NCBI RefSeq assembly: GCF_004005495.1 | Contig: NZ_RZYA01000027.1 | Location: 1-64,000 of the forward strand | Direction: 5' to 3' | Length of the DNA stretch: 64,000 nucleotides | Origin: Streptomyces antnestii | Lineage (GTDB): Bacteria > Actinomycetota > Actinomycetes > Streptomycetales > Streptomycetaceae | Shown: one piece after another, positions 27,260-35,822 of the stretch | How the letters are laid out: each line of letters begins with the position of its first letter | Numbering within the stretch: the first letter of the stretch is position 1 | Program-made: the position numbers and the translations under genes | Notes under the pieces: model-generated | The model's database searches: none | Told to the model about the DNA's origin: nothing | The model's input: only the letters and a program-made list of their open reading frames with translations

Positions 27260-28453
27260 ATGTCGTACGTAGAGGTGCCGGGCGCGAAGGTTCCGATCCG
27301 GATGTGGGCGGATCCGGCGACGGTCGAGGACGTCGCGATGCAGCAGCTGCGCAATGTCGCGACGCTGCCGTGGATCAAGGGCCTGGCCGTGATGCCTGAC
27401 GTGCACTTCGGCAAGGGCGCGACGGTCGGCTCGGTGATCGCCATGCACGGGGCGGTCTGCCCGGCGGCGGTCGGCGTGGACATCGGCTGCGGCATGTCGG
27501 CGGTGAAGACGTCACTGACGGTGAACGACCTGCCGGGCGACCTGTCCCGCCTGCGCTCGAAGATCGAGCAGGCGATCCCGGTCGGCCGTGGCATGCACGA
27601 CGGCCCGGTGGACCCGGGTCGCCTGCATGGCTTCGGCACGGCGGGGTGGGAGGACTTCTGGGGGCGGTTCGGGGGTGTCGCCGACGCGGTGAAGTTCCGG
27701 GAGGACCGGGCGGTCAAGCAGATGGGGACGCTGGGCGGCGGCAACCACTTCATCGAACTTACGTTCGACACTGAGGGTGTCATCTGGCTCATGCTGCACT
27801 CCGGTTCGCGCAACATCGGCAAGGAACTGGCCGACCACCACATCGGCGTCGCGCAGAAGCTGTCCCACAACCAGGGCCTGGTCGACCGGGATCTGGCGGT
27901 CTTCATCGCGGAGACGCCGCAGATGGCGGCGTACCGGAACGACCTGTTCTGGGCGCAGGAGTACGCGAAGTACAACCGCGCGATCATGATGGCGCTCTTC
28001 CAGGACGTGATCCGCAAGGAGTTCAAGAAGGCGAAGCCGACGTTCGAGCCGGTCATCTCCTGCCACCACAACTACGTGTCGGAGGAGCGGTACGAAGGCA
28101 TGGACCTGCTCGTCACCCGTAAGGGCGCGATCCGCGCGGGCTCCGGCGAGTACGGGATCATCCCGGGCTCCATGGGCACGGGTTCGTACATCGTGAAGGG
28201 TCTGGGCAACGCGGCTTCGTTCAACTCGGCGTCGCACGGCGCCGGCCGCCGGATGAGCCGGAACGCCGCGAAGAAGCACTTCACGACGCGGGACCTGGAG
28301 GAGCAGACGCGGGGTGTGGAGTGCCGTAAGGACTCCGGCGTCGTCGACGAGATCCCGGGCGCGTACAAGCCGATCGAGCAGGTCATCGACCAGCAGCGCG
28401 ACCTCGTCGAGGTCGTCGCGAAGCTGAAGCAGGTCGTCTGCGTGAAGGGCTGA
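27260..28453 (+). CDS. rtcB: RNA-splicing ligase RtcB
   Basis: A 397-residue RNA ligase that joins 2',3'-cyclic-phosphate (or 3'-phosphate) ends to 5'-OH ends using GTP and Mn2+. The metal site is visible in GVDIGCGMSAVKT, LGGGNHFIEL and HSGSRNIGKELADHH. The guanylylated histidine lies in SASHGAGRRMSR. ATG 27260 follows GAGGA; the upstream ATG 27230 would add ten unsupported residues. No rtcA or rtcR is next to it, so it may serve tRNA or rRNA repair as a stand-alone enzyme. Confidence 0.95.
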   Translation: MSYVEVPGAKVPIRMWADPATVEDVAMQQLRNVATLPWIKGLAVMPDVHFGKGATVGSVIAMHGAVCPAAVGVDIGCGMSAVKTSLTVNDLPGDLSRLRSKIEQAIPVGRGMHDGPVDPGRLHGFGTAGWEDFWGRFGGVADAVKFREDRAVKQMGTLGGGNHFIELTFDTEGVIWLMLHSGSRNIGKELADHHIGVAQKLSHNQGLVDRDLAVFIAETPQMAAYRNDLFWAQEYAKYNRAIMMALFQDVIRKEFKKAKPTFEPVISCHHNYVSEERYEGMDLLVTRKGAIRAGSGEYGIIPGSMGTGSYIVKGLGNAASFNSASHGAGRRMSRNAAKKHFTTRDLEEQTRGVECRKDSGVVDEIPGAYKPIEQVIDQQRDLVEVVAKLKQVVCVKG

Positions 28454-28479
28454 ACGGCTGAACGGCCGTCGGCCCGGGC

Positions 28480-28662
28480 CTACTTCGTGTGGGTGACCGC
28501 GTAGATCATGACCAGGGCTACGAGGTGGATGCCGAAGAGGAAGTAGGCGAGGTACCACCACATGTGGCGTTCGCCGCGCTTTTCCGCTGCGCGGCGGCGC
28601 TCGTCGTGTTCCTGTTCCAGGGCCTCGAGCGGGTCGGGGGCCTCGTGCTGGTCGTGCGGCAT
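28480..28662 (-). CDS. small single-pass membrane protein
   Basis: A 60-residue protein: an acidic then basic N-terminus (LEALEQEHDERRRAAEKRGE) followed by one hydrophobic helix WWYLAYFLFGIHLVALVMIY. The start ATG 28662 overlaps the SDR stop as TGATG, and GGGAG lies upstream, so it is translated with the SDR gene. Topology is probably cytoplasmic N-terminus. I recognise no family. Confidence 0.75.
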   Translation of the reverse strand: MPHDQHEAPDPLEALEQEHDERRRAAEKRGERHMWWYLAYFLFGIHLVALVMIYAVTHTK

Positions 28663-29438
28663 CACAGCTCCCTGTGCACCTTGGTGTTGGAGGCCTGGGC
28701 GCGGGGGCGGACCACGAGCAGGTCGATGTTCACGTGGCTGGGGCGGGTGACGGCCCAGGTGATCGTGTCGGCGACGTCGTCCGCGGAGAGGGGCTGGGCG
28801 ACGCCCTGGTAGACCTTCTCGGCCTTCTCCTTGTCGCCGCCGAAGCGGGTGAGGGCGAACTCCTCGGTCTTGACCATGCCGGGCGCGACCTCGATGACGC
28901 GGACCGGGGTGCCGACGATCTCCAGGCGCAGGGTCTCGGCGAGGACGTGTTCGGCGTGCTTGGCGGCCACGTAGCCGGCGCCGCCCTCGTACGTGGCGAA
29001 GCCGGCCGTGGAGGAGAGGACGACGACCGTGCCGTCGCCGCTCGCGGTGAGCGCGGGGAGCAGGGCCTGGGTGACGTTCAGGGTGCCGATGACGTTCGTC
29101 TCGTACATCTGGCGCCACTCGGCGGGGTCGCCCGTGGCGACGGGGTCGGCGCCGAGCGCGCCGCCCGCGTTGTTCACGAGGACGCCGATGGTCTTGAAGG
29201 CCGTGGCGAACTCGTCGACCGCGGCGCGGTCCGTGATGTCGAGCGCGTACGCGGCCGCCTGGTGGCCCGCGTCGCTGATCTCGGCGGCGAGCGCCTCGAT
29301 GCGGTCCTTGCGGCGGGCGGTGAGCACGACCCGGTACCCGGCCGCCGCGAGCTGTCGGGCGGTGGCCGCACCGATTCCGCTGCTCGCGCCGGTGACGACG
29401 GCGATGCGGGAGGCGGCTGCGGGCGCGGCGGCGGTCAT
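28662..29438 (-). CDS. short-chain dehydrogenase/reductase
   Basis: A 258-residue classical SDR, the YdfG-like type acting on 3-hydroxy acids or similar alcohols. It has the cofactor motif VVTGASSGIGAATA, the NNAG motif, catalytic Ser in VVLSSTAGFA, and YVAAKH for the Tyr-x3-Lys. The Arg pair TARRKDR after beta-2 points to NADP(H). It is followed directly by the small membrane protein. The true substrate is unknown. Confidence 0.9.
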   Translation of the reverse strand: MTAAAPAAASRIAVVTGASSGIGAATARQLAAAGYRVVLTARRKDRIEALAAEISDAGHQAAAYALDITDRAAVDEFATAFKTIGVLVNNAGGALGADPVATGDPAEWRQMYETNVIGTLNVTQALLPALTASGDGTVVVLSSTAGFATYEGGAGYVAAKHAEHVLAETLRLEIVGTPVRVIEVAPGMVKTEEFALTRFGGDKEKAEKVYQGVAQPLSADDVADTITWAVTRPSHVNIDLLVVRPRAQASNTKVHREL

Positions 29439-29512
29439 GGACTGGCTCCTCGGGACGTGCGTCGGACGGGCGATCGACTCCAGCCAGGATAGGCAGGCCG
29501 CTCGCGAAGCCG

Positions 29513-29851
29513 TCACCGGCCGCCGCGGGGGGCGTACATGATCACGGCCATGCCTGCGAGGCAGATGAGGGCTCCCGTGACGTCCCAGCGGTCGGGTCGG
29601 TATCCGTCGGCGACCATGCCCCAGGCGAGCGACCCGGCGACGAACACGCCCCCGTACGCGGCGAGGATGCGGCCGAACTCGGCGTCGGGCTGGAGCGTGG
29701 CCACGAAGCCGTAGACGCCGAGGGCGATGACGCCCGCGCCGATCCAGGCCCATCCGCGGTGTTCGCGTACGCCCTGCCAGACGAGCCAGGCGCCGCCGAT
29801 CTCGAAGAGGGCGGCGACGACGAAGAGGAGCGCGGAGCGGGCGACGAGCAT
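29513..29851 (-). CDS. YnfA family small membrane protein
   Basis: A 112-residue, four-helix membrane protein with the family hallmarks FEIGGAWLVWQ and YGGVFVAGSLAWG. The YnfA family belongs to the drug/metabolite transporter superfamily, and its members resemble small multidrug exporters. It lies 74 bases upstream of the SDR gene in the same direction. Length is normal. Confidence 0.92.
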   Translation of the reverse strand: MLVARSALLFVVAALFEIGGAWLVWQGVREHRGWAWIGAGVIALGVYGFVATLQPDAEFGRILAAYGGVFVAGSLAWGMVADGYRPDRWDVTGALICLAGMAVIMYAPRGGR

Positions 29852-29999
29852 GCGGACAGGCTGTCATGCCGGTTCCGGGCGGCTGCCACGCAGTCACCTG
29901 TTGGACGGCGCCTGCCGCGCGGGATGCGTGGGATAGATCAGGAGACCCGCGTCGGTGGAGCCGCCTCGGGGCGATCGGTGATCCGTGCTTGAGGACGAG

Positions 30000-30512
30000 A
30001 TGGCGGCGAGAAACATGCTGGTGAGGCGAGTGTTGGGGCGTGGGTTCGGGGCGGTCGGACTGGGTGTGGTCGTGGTCCTCGGAGCGGGTCCTGCGGTCGC
30101 CGACGGGCCACGGCTGCCGTTGCCCGCTCCGGAGGCGGATCTGGCGTATCACGGTCAGGTCGCCGTCTCCGCGGGCCGGGTGGACGTCGGGTTCATCCCG
30201 CAGAACCACGGTCCGTCGGCGGTGGGGGACGCCACGGTGCGGTTGCGCTGGTCCGCGCCGGTCGCGTTCGTGCCGGGGCTGCCGCAGCAGTGCGTGCGGG
30301 CGGAGGCGCGGACGGTGCTGTGCCGGACGGGTGCGCTGCCGGCGGACGGCACGGGCGGGCGGATCGGGGTGTCGGTGTGGCTCGCGGGGGTGCCGTCGGA
30401 GGTGACGGTGCGGATCGACACGGTGTGGAGCGACGGCAAGGTGGACCGCAATCCGCAGAACAGCCGCCATCAGGTGCTGGCCCTGGACACGGGGGACGTC
30501 TACTACTTCTAG
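30000..30512 (+). CDS. secreted protein with DUF11-like fold, function unknown
   Basis: A 170-residue exported protein: basic MAARNMLVRRVLGRG, a Gly/Val-rich core, and a likely cleavage after PAVAD. The mature part (about 130 residues) has alternating beta-type segments and two Cys (QQCVRAEA and VLCRTGAL) that could pair. It resembles the secreted beta-sandwich proteins (DUF11-like) of Streptomyces, but no named family is certain. ATG 30000 with GAGGA upstream is preferred over GTG 29985. Confidence 0.65.
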   Translation: MAARNMLVRRVLGRGFGAVGLGVVVVLGAGPAVADGPRLPLPAPEADLAYHGQVAVSAGRVDVGFIPQNHGPSAVGDATVRLRWSAPVAFVPGLPQQCVRAEARTVLCRTGALPADGTGGRIGVSVWLAGVPSEVTVRIDTVWSDGKVDRNPQNSRHQVLALDTGDVYYF

Positions 30513-30542
30513 GGCGCACTTACTTGTAGCGCGCCCCTACTT

Positions 30543-31358
30543 CTAGCGTGCCGCCGGTGCGTATGCCGTCGGTGGTACGCCCACCGTGGTGGTGAAGTCC
30601 CGGACGAGGTGGGCCTGGTCGGCGTAGCCGAGGTCGGCGGCGAGTGCGGCCCAGTCGACGGTGGCCTCCGAGTCGGCGCGTTCCAGGGCCTGGTGGATGC
30701 GGTGGCGCAGGATGACCCATTTCGGTCCGACGCCGACGTAGGCGGAGAAGAGGCGCTGCAGGGCCCGTACGGAGAGGCCCTGTGCGGTGGCGAACTCGCC
30801 GACGCGGTGCACGGTGGCGTCGGTGCGGATGCGGTCGACGAGGTCGACGGCGAGGTCGGCCTGCGGGTCGTCGGCGGCGCCGAGGCCCAGCATGAAGGCG
30901 TCGAGCGCGGCCACGCGGGCCTGCTCGTCGTCGGGGCCGGTCACCGCGTGGGCGGCGTCGGCCGGGGCGCTGGTGAACACGTCGTGCGCGGGCAGTTCGC
31001 GGCCGGTCCACTGCATCACGGGTACGTCCGGGGCGAAGGGCCGGAAGCCCCCGCTGCGGAACTTCACCCCGCACACCCGGCCGCGTCCGGTCAGCTTCTT
31101 GGTGTAGAGGCCGAGCGAGACGCCGGTGAACACGCCGGTCGCCGGCTCGTCGTCGTAGCGCTCGAAGGTCAGGTTGACCGAGGGGTGCGGGACGATGTGG
31201 GAGGCGTAGGGCTCGGTCAGGTCCCAGTCGATGAACCAGTAGTTCTCGACGTAGCGGCGCAGTGGCGCGGCGGGGTCGTGGCGGCGGAACCGCACACGGG
31301 TCAGGAGCTCGGTGGGGTCGACGATGCCGCGGGTGTCGCGGCGGAGTGCGGCGGCCAT
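30543..31358 (-). CDS. AraC family transcriptional regulator
   Basis: A 271-residue regulator. The N-terminal ~110 residues are a sensor domain with HPSVNLTFERYDDEP and GVKFRSGGFRPF, as in the DUF6597 group. The C-terminal AraC domain has two helix-turn-helices, the first around VGEFATAQGLSVRALQRLF and the second around WAALAADLGYADQAHLVRDF. It diverges from the DinB gene across a 61-base gap holding a perfect palindrome at 31385-31398. Confidence 0.92.
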   Translation of the reverse strand: MAAALRRDTRGIVDPTELLTRVRFRRHDPAAPLRRYVENYWFIDWDLTEPYASHIVPHPSVNLTFERYDDEPATGVFTGVSLGLYTKKLTGRGRVCGVKFRSGGFRPFAPDVPVMQWTGRELPAHDVFTSAPADAAHAVTGPDDEQARVAALDAFMLGLGAADDPQADLAVDLVDRIRTDATVHRVGEFATAQGLSVRALQRLFSAYVGVGPKWVILRHRIHQALERADSEATVDWAALAADLGYADQAHLVRDFTTTVGVPPTAYAPAAR

Positions 31359-31384
31359 GGCCGGATCGTATGTCGCCTTTCTTC

Positions 31385-31398
31385 AAGACGGCCGTCTT
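31385..31398. promoter_or_regulatory. perfect 14-bp palindrome between divergent AraC and DinB genes
   Basis: AAGACGGCCGTCTT lies 27 bases before the AraC start and 22 bases before the DinB-like start. Its position in a short divergent gap suggests a shared operator, possibly for a dimeric repressor. AraC proteins usually bind direct repeats, so another regulator is also possible. Confidence 0.55.
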
Positions 31399-31419
31399 TC
31401 GGGTTCGTAGTTTGGCGTC

Positions 31420-32040
31420 ATGGACGAGGTCAAGGACATCCGCGAGAACGCTCCACGCATCGGTGATCTTCTGGGCATGGCCGCCGAGCGGGCCGTCCCC
31501 GTGGTGGCCGCCCTGCCCGACGACCGGCTCACCGTGGTCACGCCGTGTGCCGAGTACGACGTGAAGGCCCTGGTGAACCACCTCTTTCACGTGGTGGTCG
31601 AGTTCCGGAAGCTGGCCGGGAAGCAGAACTCCGACTTCACGGTTTCCCCGGACTATGTGGGTGAGGGGCCCGACTGGCGTGAGCGGTTCGCGGAGGCTGC
31701 CCGGAAGCTGGTGGCGGCGTGGTCCGCGCCGGGGGCCGACGAGGGGACGACCGGGGCGATGAACATGCCTGCGGTCACGGTCGGTTCGATGGCTCTGCTC
31801 GACATGACGGTGCACATCTGGGACCTGGCGCGGGCGACCGGGCAGGAGTACGAGCCGGAAGGTGAGGCGCTGGCCGTCCTCGACCGGCTGGCGGGTGCGG
31901 TCGCGGAGCTGGCGCCGACGGCGCGGGCGATGGGGATGTTCGGGGAGCCGGTGGCGGTGCCGGAGGGCGCGTCGGCGTTCGAGCGGCTGCTGGGGGAGAC
32001 GGGGCGGGATCCGCGGTGGGAGGCGCCCGTCGCGGGGTGA
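31420..32040 (+). CDS. TIGR03086-type DinB/maleylpyruvate isomerase-like protein
   Basis: A 206-residue member of the DinB-like four-helix fold found in mycothiol-using actinobacteria. Metal-ligand candidates are the His residues in VNHLFHVVVEF and DMTVHIWDLA. The conserved start VTPCAEYDVKALVNHL is typical of TIGR03086. Such proteins are thought to be mycothiol-dependent isomerases or transferases. It is divergent from AraC, which probably controls it. Confidence 0.85.
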   Translation: MDEVKDIRENAPRIGDLLGMAAERAVPVVAALPDDRLTVVTPCAEYDVKALVNHLFHVVVEFRKLAGKQNSDFTVSPDYVGEGPDWRERFAEAARKLVAAWSAPGADEGTTGAMNMPAVTVGSMALLDMTVHIWDLARATGQEYEPEGEALAVLDRLAGAVAELAPTARAMGMFGEPVAVPEGASAFERLLGETGRDPRWEAPVAG

Positions 32041-32131
32041 GGCGACTCCCGGGGGCAGGCCGGGGCCCCCGGGAACAGGGTGATCCGGGCCACAGGGAAT
32101 AGCCGGGAGGGCGCCGCCGTTCGAGGGTATA

Positions 32132-32145
32132 GTTGAATCATCAAC
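32132..32145. promoter_or_regulatory. MarR-type operator before the LLM monooxygenase gene
   Basis: GTTGA-ATCA-TCAAC (32132-32145) is a palindrome overlapping a TATAGT -10-like hexamer at 32128-32133. The TTGAnnnnTCAA form is typical for MarR-family repressors. It is 21 bases before the start codon. No MarR gene lies in the window nearby, so the regulator would act in trans. Confidence 0.65.
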
Positions 32146-32166
32146 AACCTCGAAGGGTGAGCAGCC

Positions 32167-33327
32167 ATGCAGTTCGGGATCTTCAGCGTCGGCGACGTCA
32201 CAGCCGATCCGACGACGGGCCGTACGCCGACAGAGCACGAGCGCATCAAGGCCATGCTCGCCATCGCGCAGAAGGCCGAGGAGGTCGGGCTCGACGTCTT
32301 CGCCACCGGCGAGCACCACAACCGGCCGTTCGTGCCGTCCTCGCCGACGACGATGCTCGGCTACATCGCGGCGCGCACCGAGAACCTGATCCTCTCCACG
32401 TCGACGACGCTGATCACCACGAACGACCCGGTGAAGATCGCCGAGGACTTCGCGATGCTCCAGCACGTCGCGGACGGCCGCGTCGACCTGATGATGGGCC
32501 GCGGCAACACCGGCCCGGTCTACCCCTGGTTCGGCAAGGACATCCGGGACGGCATCGACCTCGCGATCGAGAACTACGCCCTGCTGCGCCGCCTGTGGGA
32601 CGAGGACGTCGTGAACTGGGAGGGCAAGTTCCGTACGCCGCTCCAGTCGTTCACCTCGACGCCGCGCCCGCTCGACGGGGTCGCGCCCTTCGTGTGGCAC
32701 GGCTCGATCCGCTCGCCCGAGATCGCCGAACAGGCCGCGTTCTACGGGGACGGGTTCTTCCACAACAACATCTTCTGGCCGATGGAGCACACCAAGCAGA
32801 TGGTGAACCTCTACCGGCGCCGCTTCGCCCACTACGGGCACGGCGCGCCCGAGCAGGCCATCGTCGGGCTCGGCGGCCAGGTGTTCATGCGCAAGAACTC
32901 GCAGGACGCGGTGCGTGAGTTCCGCCCCTACTTCGACAACGCGCCCGTCTACGGGCACGGCCCGTCCCTGGAGGAGTTCACCTCGCAGACCCCGCTCACC
33001 GTGGGATCCCCGCAGCAGGTGATCGAGCGGACGCTCGGCTTCCGCGACCACGTCGGTGACTACCAGCGCCAGCTGTTCCTCATGGACCACGCGGGCCTGC
33101 CTCTGAAGACCGTCCTGGAGCAGCTCGACATCCTCGGCGAGGAGGTCGTGCCGGTGCTGCGCGAGGAGTTCGCGAAGAACCGTCCGGCGAACGTGCCGGA
33201 CGCCCCGACGCACGCGTCCCGCGTCGCCGAAGGATTCGTCACGCCGGTCTCGTACACCACGCCCGCCACGCAGGACGCCACTCAGAACGCCACTCAGGAA
33301 GTCACGCAGGAAGGAAGTGCCGCATGA
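32167..33327 (+). CDS. LLM-class flavin-dependent monooxygenase (CE1758 family)
   Basis: A 386-residue luciferase-like (beta/alpha)8 monooxygenase that uses reduced FMN from a partner reductase. Visible landmarks are FATGEHHNRPFVPSSP, ADGRVDLMMGRGNTGPVYPW and the VWHGSIRSPEIAEQA segment. ATG 32167 follows GAAGGGTGAG. The gene for its flavin reductase follows with a 4-base ATGA overlap; together they match the CE1758/CE1759 pair of corynebacteria. The C-terminal ~25 residues are a low-complexity TQDATQNATQEVTQ run. The substrate is unknown. Confidence 0.92.
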   Translation: MQFGIFSVGDVTADPTTGRTPTEHERIKAMLAIAQKAEEVGLDVFATGEHHNRPFVPSSPTTMLGYIAARTENLILSTSTTLITTNDPVKIAEDFAMLQHVADGRVDLMMGRGNTGPVYPWFGKDIRDGIDLAIENYALLRRLWDEDVVNWEGKFRTPLQSFTSTPRPLDGVAPFVWHGSIRSPEIAEQAAFYGDGFFHNNIFWPMEHTKQMVNLYRRRFAHYGHGAPEQAIVGLGGQVFMRKNSQDAVREFRPYFDNAPVYGHGPSLEEFTSQTPLTVGSPQQVIERTLGFRDHVGDYQRQLFLMDHAGLPLKTVLEQLDILGEEVVPVLREEFAKNRPANVPDAPTHASRVAEGFVTPVSYTTPATQDATQNATQEVTQEGSAA

Positions 33328-33938
33328 AGCTCGTCGTCGTGTCGGCGGGGCTCAGCGCCCCGTCGTCGAGCAGGATCCTCGCGGACCGGCTCGCGAAGGC
33401 GGTGACCGGACAGGTCACGGACGCCGGCGTGGACGTGGCCGTGGACGTGACCGTCGTCGAGCTGCGTGACCTGGCCGTCGAGATCGCCCACAACCTGGTC
33501 ACCGGGTTCCCCGGGCCCGCCCTCAAGGCGGCGCTCGACGCGGTGGCCGGGGCGGACGGCCTGATCGCGGTCTCGCCGGTCTTCTCGGCCTCGTACAGCG
33601 GCCTTTTCAAGTCGTTCTTCGACGTGCTCGACAAGGACGCGCTCACCGGGAAGCCCGTGCTCGTCGGGGCGACCGGCGGGACGCCGCGGCACTCGCTCGT
33701 CCTGGAGCACGCGATGCGGCCGCTGTTCGCCTACCTGCGGGCCGTGGTCGTGCCGACCGCCGTGTACGCGGCGTCGCAGGACTTCGGGGCGGAGGGGCTG
33801 CAGGAACGCGTGGACCGGGCGGCCGGGGAGCTCGCGCGGCTCATGACGGGCCTCGCGGCGGCCCGCCCCGCGCAGGGCCTGGAGTGGGGCGACGACGTCG
33901 TCCCCTTCGAACAGCAGCTCGCCGCGCTGCGGGTTTAG
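33324..33938 (+). CDS. NAD(P)H-dependent FMN reductase (CE1759 family)
   Basis: A 204-residue flavodoxin-fold reductase. It begins LVVVSAGLSAPSSSRILADR (phosphate-binding loop), then SPVFSASYSGLFKSFFD for the flavin isoalloxazine site and VGATGGTPRHSLVLEH. It supplies reduced FMN to the upstream monooxygenase, with which it overlaps by four bases. Length is usual for the family. Confidence 0.92.
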   Translation: MKLVVVSAGLSAPSSSRILADRLAKAVTGQVTDAGVDVAVDVTVVELRDLAVEIAHNLVTGFPGPALKAALDAVAGADGLIAVSPVFSASYSGLFKSFFDVLDKDALTGKPVLVGATGGTPRHSLVLEHAMRPLFAYLRAVVVPTAVYAASQDFGAEGLQERVDRAAGELARLMTGLAAARPAQGLEWGDDVVPFEQQLAALRV

Positions 33939-33947
33939 GGAGAGCGG

Positions 33948-35804
33948 TTACGGGGCCTTCGGGCGGGTCGGGGCGAGCCAGGCCGTCCAGCCGGGGGTGC
34001 CCCGCAGGGGATACGGCGTCCAGTCGCGCGCATAGTGCGGCGGGCGCTGTCCCTTTTCCGTGAGCAGGGCCGTCGGCACCTTCGCGGCGCGCTCCAGGAG
34101 GCCCGCGACGGACGTCGACGCGTTGTTGCCGGACACCTCGGCGGAGGCGCAGCCCGCGTCGTAGGCGATCGGGAGGGCGCGCTGGCCCGAGACCAGGCAG
34201 GGCGGGCGCAGGCCCAGGGTGCGCAGCCCGTCGGCGGCGGCGCGGTAGCGGTGGTTCGTGGCGGCGGTCGACTCCGTGACCTGGTTCAGTACGGCGACCT
34301 GCGAGACGAGCTGCGCCGCGACCACGACTCCTACGACGACCAGTACGCTCCGCGCGCTGAAGCGGGTGAACAGGCCCGCGATCGGCAGCGCGACGAGCGC
34401 GTACGCCGGGAGCAGGAAGCGCGGGGCGGAGTAGTCGAGCAGGAGGAGATACGGCACCGCGAGCGCGGCGGCGCAGGCGACGGGGAGCGCGGTCTGCGGG
34501 AGCCGGTGCTCGCGCAGCGCGAACACGAGCGCGGCGGCGGCGAGGACGGGCAGGGTCAGCCACCACAGGCCGAGGCCGGGGTAGTCCAGGGTCGCCGTGC
34601 AGGGGCGGCAGAGCAGGGGACCGTCGAGGCTGTTCCAGGCGTTGCCGAAGTTGGGGTGCAGGCGCATGGTGCCCTCGGTGGCGCTGGACACGTGCAGTCG
34701 TTCCTGGATGGACCCGAAGCGGATGAATGCCTCCGCGACCCACTGGGCCAGGCCCACGGCGACCCCGCCCACGAGGTAGGGGAGGGTGCGGCGGGCACGG
34801 AACAGGGCCACTACGAACAGCGGCAGCGTGAGCCAGGCGACGTCCGACGCGCGGAACAGGGCGGCCGCGGCGACGCAGCCGGCGAGCCACCAGCCGGCGC
34901 GGGGTTCGCGCCGGAGCACCGCTCGCAGGAACCAGCCCACCGCGCCGACCGAGGCGAACGCCACCCAGAGGTTGGGCATGGCCTGCGGCCCGTAGAGCTG
35001 GGTGACCCAGAGTCCCGCGAACAGGAGCGCGGCGAGCGCGGTCGTACGGGCCCCGACGATGGGCCGCCACACGCGGAACGCGGCGTACAAGGCGGCCGAC
35101 GACAGCAGCGTGAGCGTGATCCGCAGGGCGAGCGTGGACGAGGTGGCCGCGATGACCGGCGCGGTCAGGAAGCTGATGCCGCGGGAGCGGGGCGCGCTGA
35201 AGAAGGCGGCGGGGACACGGGGGTCGTACTGCGACACGTACACGGTCTCGTCCCACCCGAGCGCGTGCGCGAGCGGCGGCACGACGAGGACGAGCTGCAC
35301 GAGCGCGTACCCGACGGCGACGACGAGGAGCCAGGGCACGCCCCGGGCCCGCTGCCCCAGGGACGTGCCGGCCGTTCCGGCCCGGGCGGGGGGAGGGTCG
35401 GGGAGGGGGGCTTTGGGGGAGGCCGTGGTGCCATCGGTGGGCGCGGTGGCGACGGTGGTCGTGGTGCCGTCAGCGGCCCCGGTGCCAGCAGTGGCCGCGG
35501 TGGCCGTGGTGCCGTCAGCGGCAGCAGTAGCCGCAGTGGCCGTGGTGCCGGGAGCGGCGCTGGTGGTCGCCTCGCGGCCGGGGTGCGTGGACGCGGGCGA
35601 CGTGGACGCGGGTGACGTGGACGGCGTGGGGTCCGGGTTCCGGTACGGCGCGGGGTGGGGCCGGGGGGCGGGTCGCCGCCGGTTCTGATCGGCCCGCCTG
35701 CCCCGGCCCTCCGTGGCTCGTTCCCGCTTGGCCCCGGGGGCCAGTGGGCTTCGCGGGTGAGCCGGTTCCGGGGTCGACGTGCCGCGTCGCGGGTCGTCGC
35801 TCAT
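33948..35804 (-). CDS. GT39/PMT-like polytopic membrane glycosyltransferase
   Basis: A 618-residue protein. The first ~150 residues are hydrophilic and Pro/Arg/Ala/Thr-rich, with imperfect repeats such as ADGTTATAAT (encoded near 35440-35600). About ten transmembrane helices follow. The first extracytoplasmic loop carries GWDETVYVSQYDPR with the acidic DE pair expected of lipid-phosphosugar-dependent GT-C enzymes. The likely role is transfer of a sugar from polyprenyl phosphate to a surface acceptor. The next gene in the same direction, at higher coordinates, is a GT4 glycosyltransferase 18 bases away, suggesting a glycan pair. Confidence 0.78.
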   Translation of the reverse strand: MSDDPRRGTSTPEPAHPRSPLAPGAKRERATEGRGRRADQNRRRPAPRPHPAPYRNPDPTPSTSPASTSPASTHPGREATTSAAPGTTATAATAAADGTTATAATAGTGAADGTTTTVATAPTDGTTASPKAPLPDPPPARAGTAGTSLGQRARGVPWLLVVAVGYALVQLVLVVPPLAHALGWDETVYVSQYDPRVPAAFFSAPRSRGISFLTAPVIAATSSTLALRITLTLLSSAALYAAFRVWRPIVGARTTALAALLFAGLWVTQLYGPQAMPNLWVAFASVGAVGWFLRAVLRREPRAGWWLAGCVAAAALFRASDVAWLTLPLFVVALFRARRTLPYLVGGVAVGLAQWVAEAFIRFGSIQERLHVSSATEGTMRLHPNFGNAWNSLDGPLLCRPCTATLDYPGLGLWWLTLPVLAAAALVFALREHRLPQTALPVACAAALAVPYLLLLDYSAPRFLLPAYALVALPIAGLFTRFSARSVLVVVGVVVAAQLVSQVAVLNQVTESTAATNHRYRAAADGLRTLGLRPPCLVSGQRALPIAYDAGCASAEVSGNNASTSVAGLLERAAKVPTALLTEKGQRPPHYARDWTPYPLRGTPGWTAWLAPTRPKAP

Positions 35805-35822
35805 GTGCCTTCCCCTCGTGCG

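Noticed and set aside
30520..33213. An 897-residue minus-strand frame
   Set aside because: It overlaps antisense the DinB-like and LLM genes and an out-of-frame part of the AraC gene. No domain is visible.
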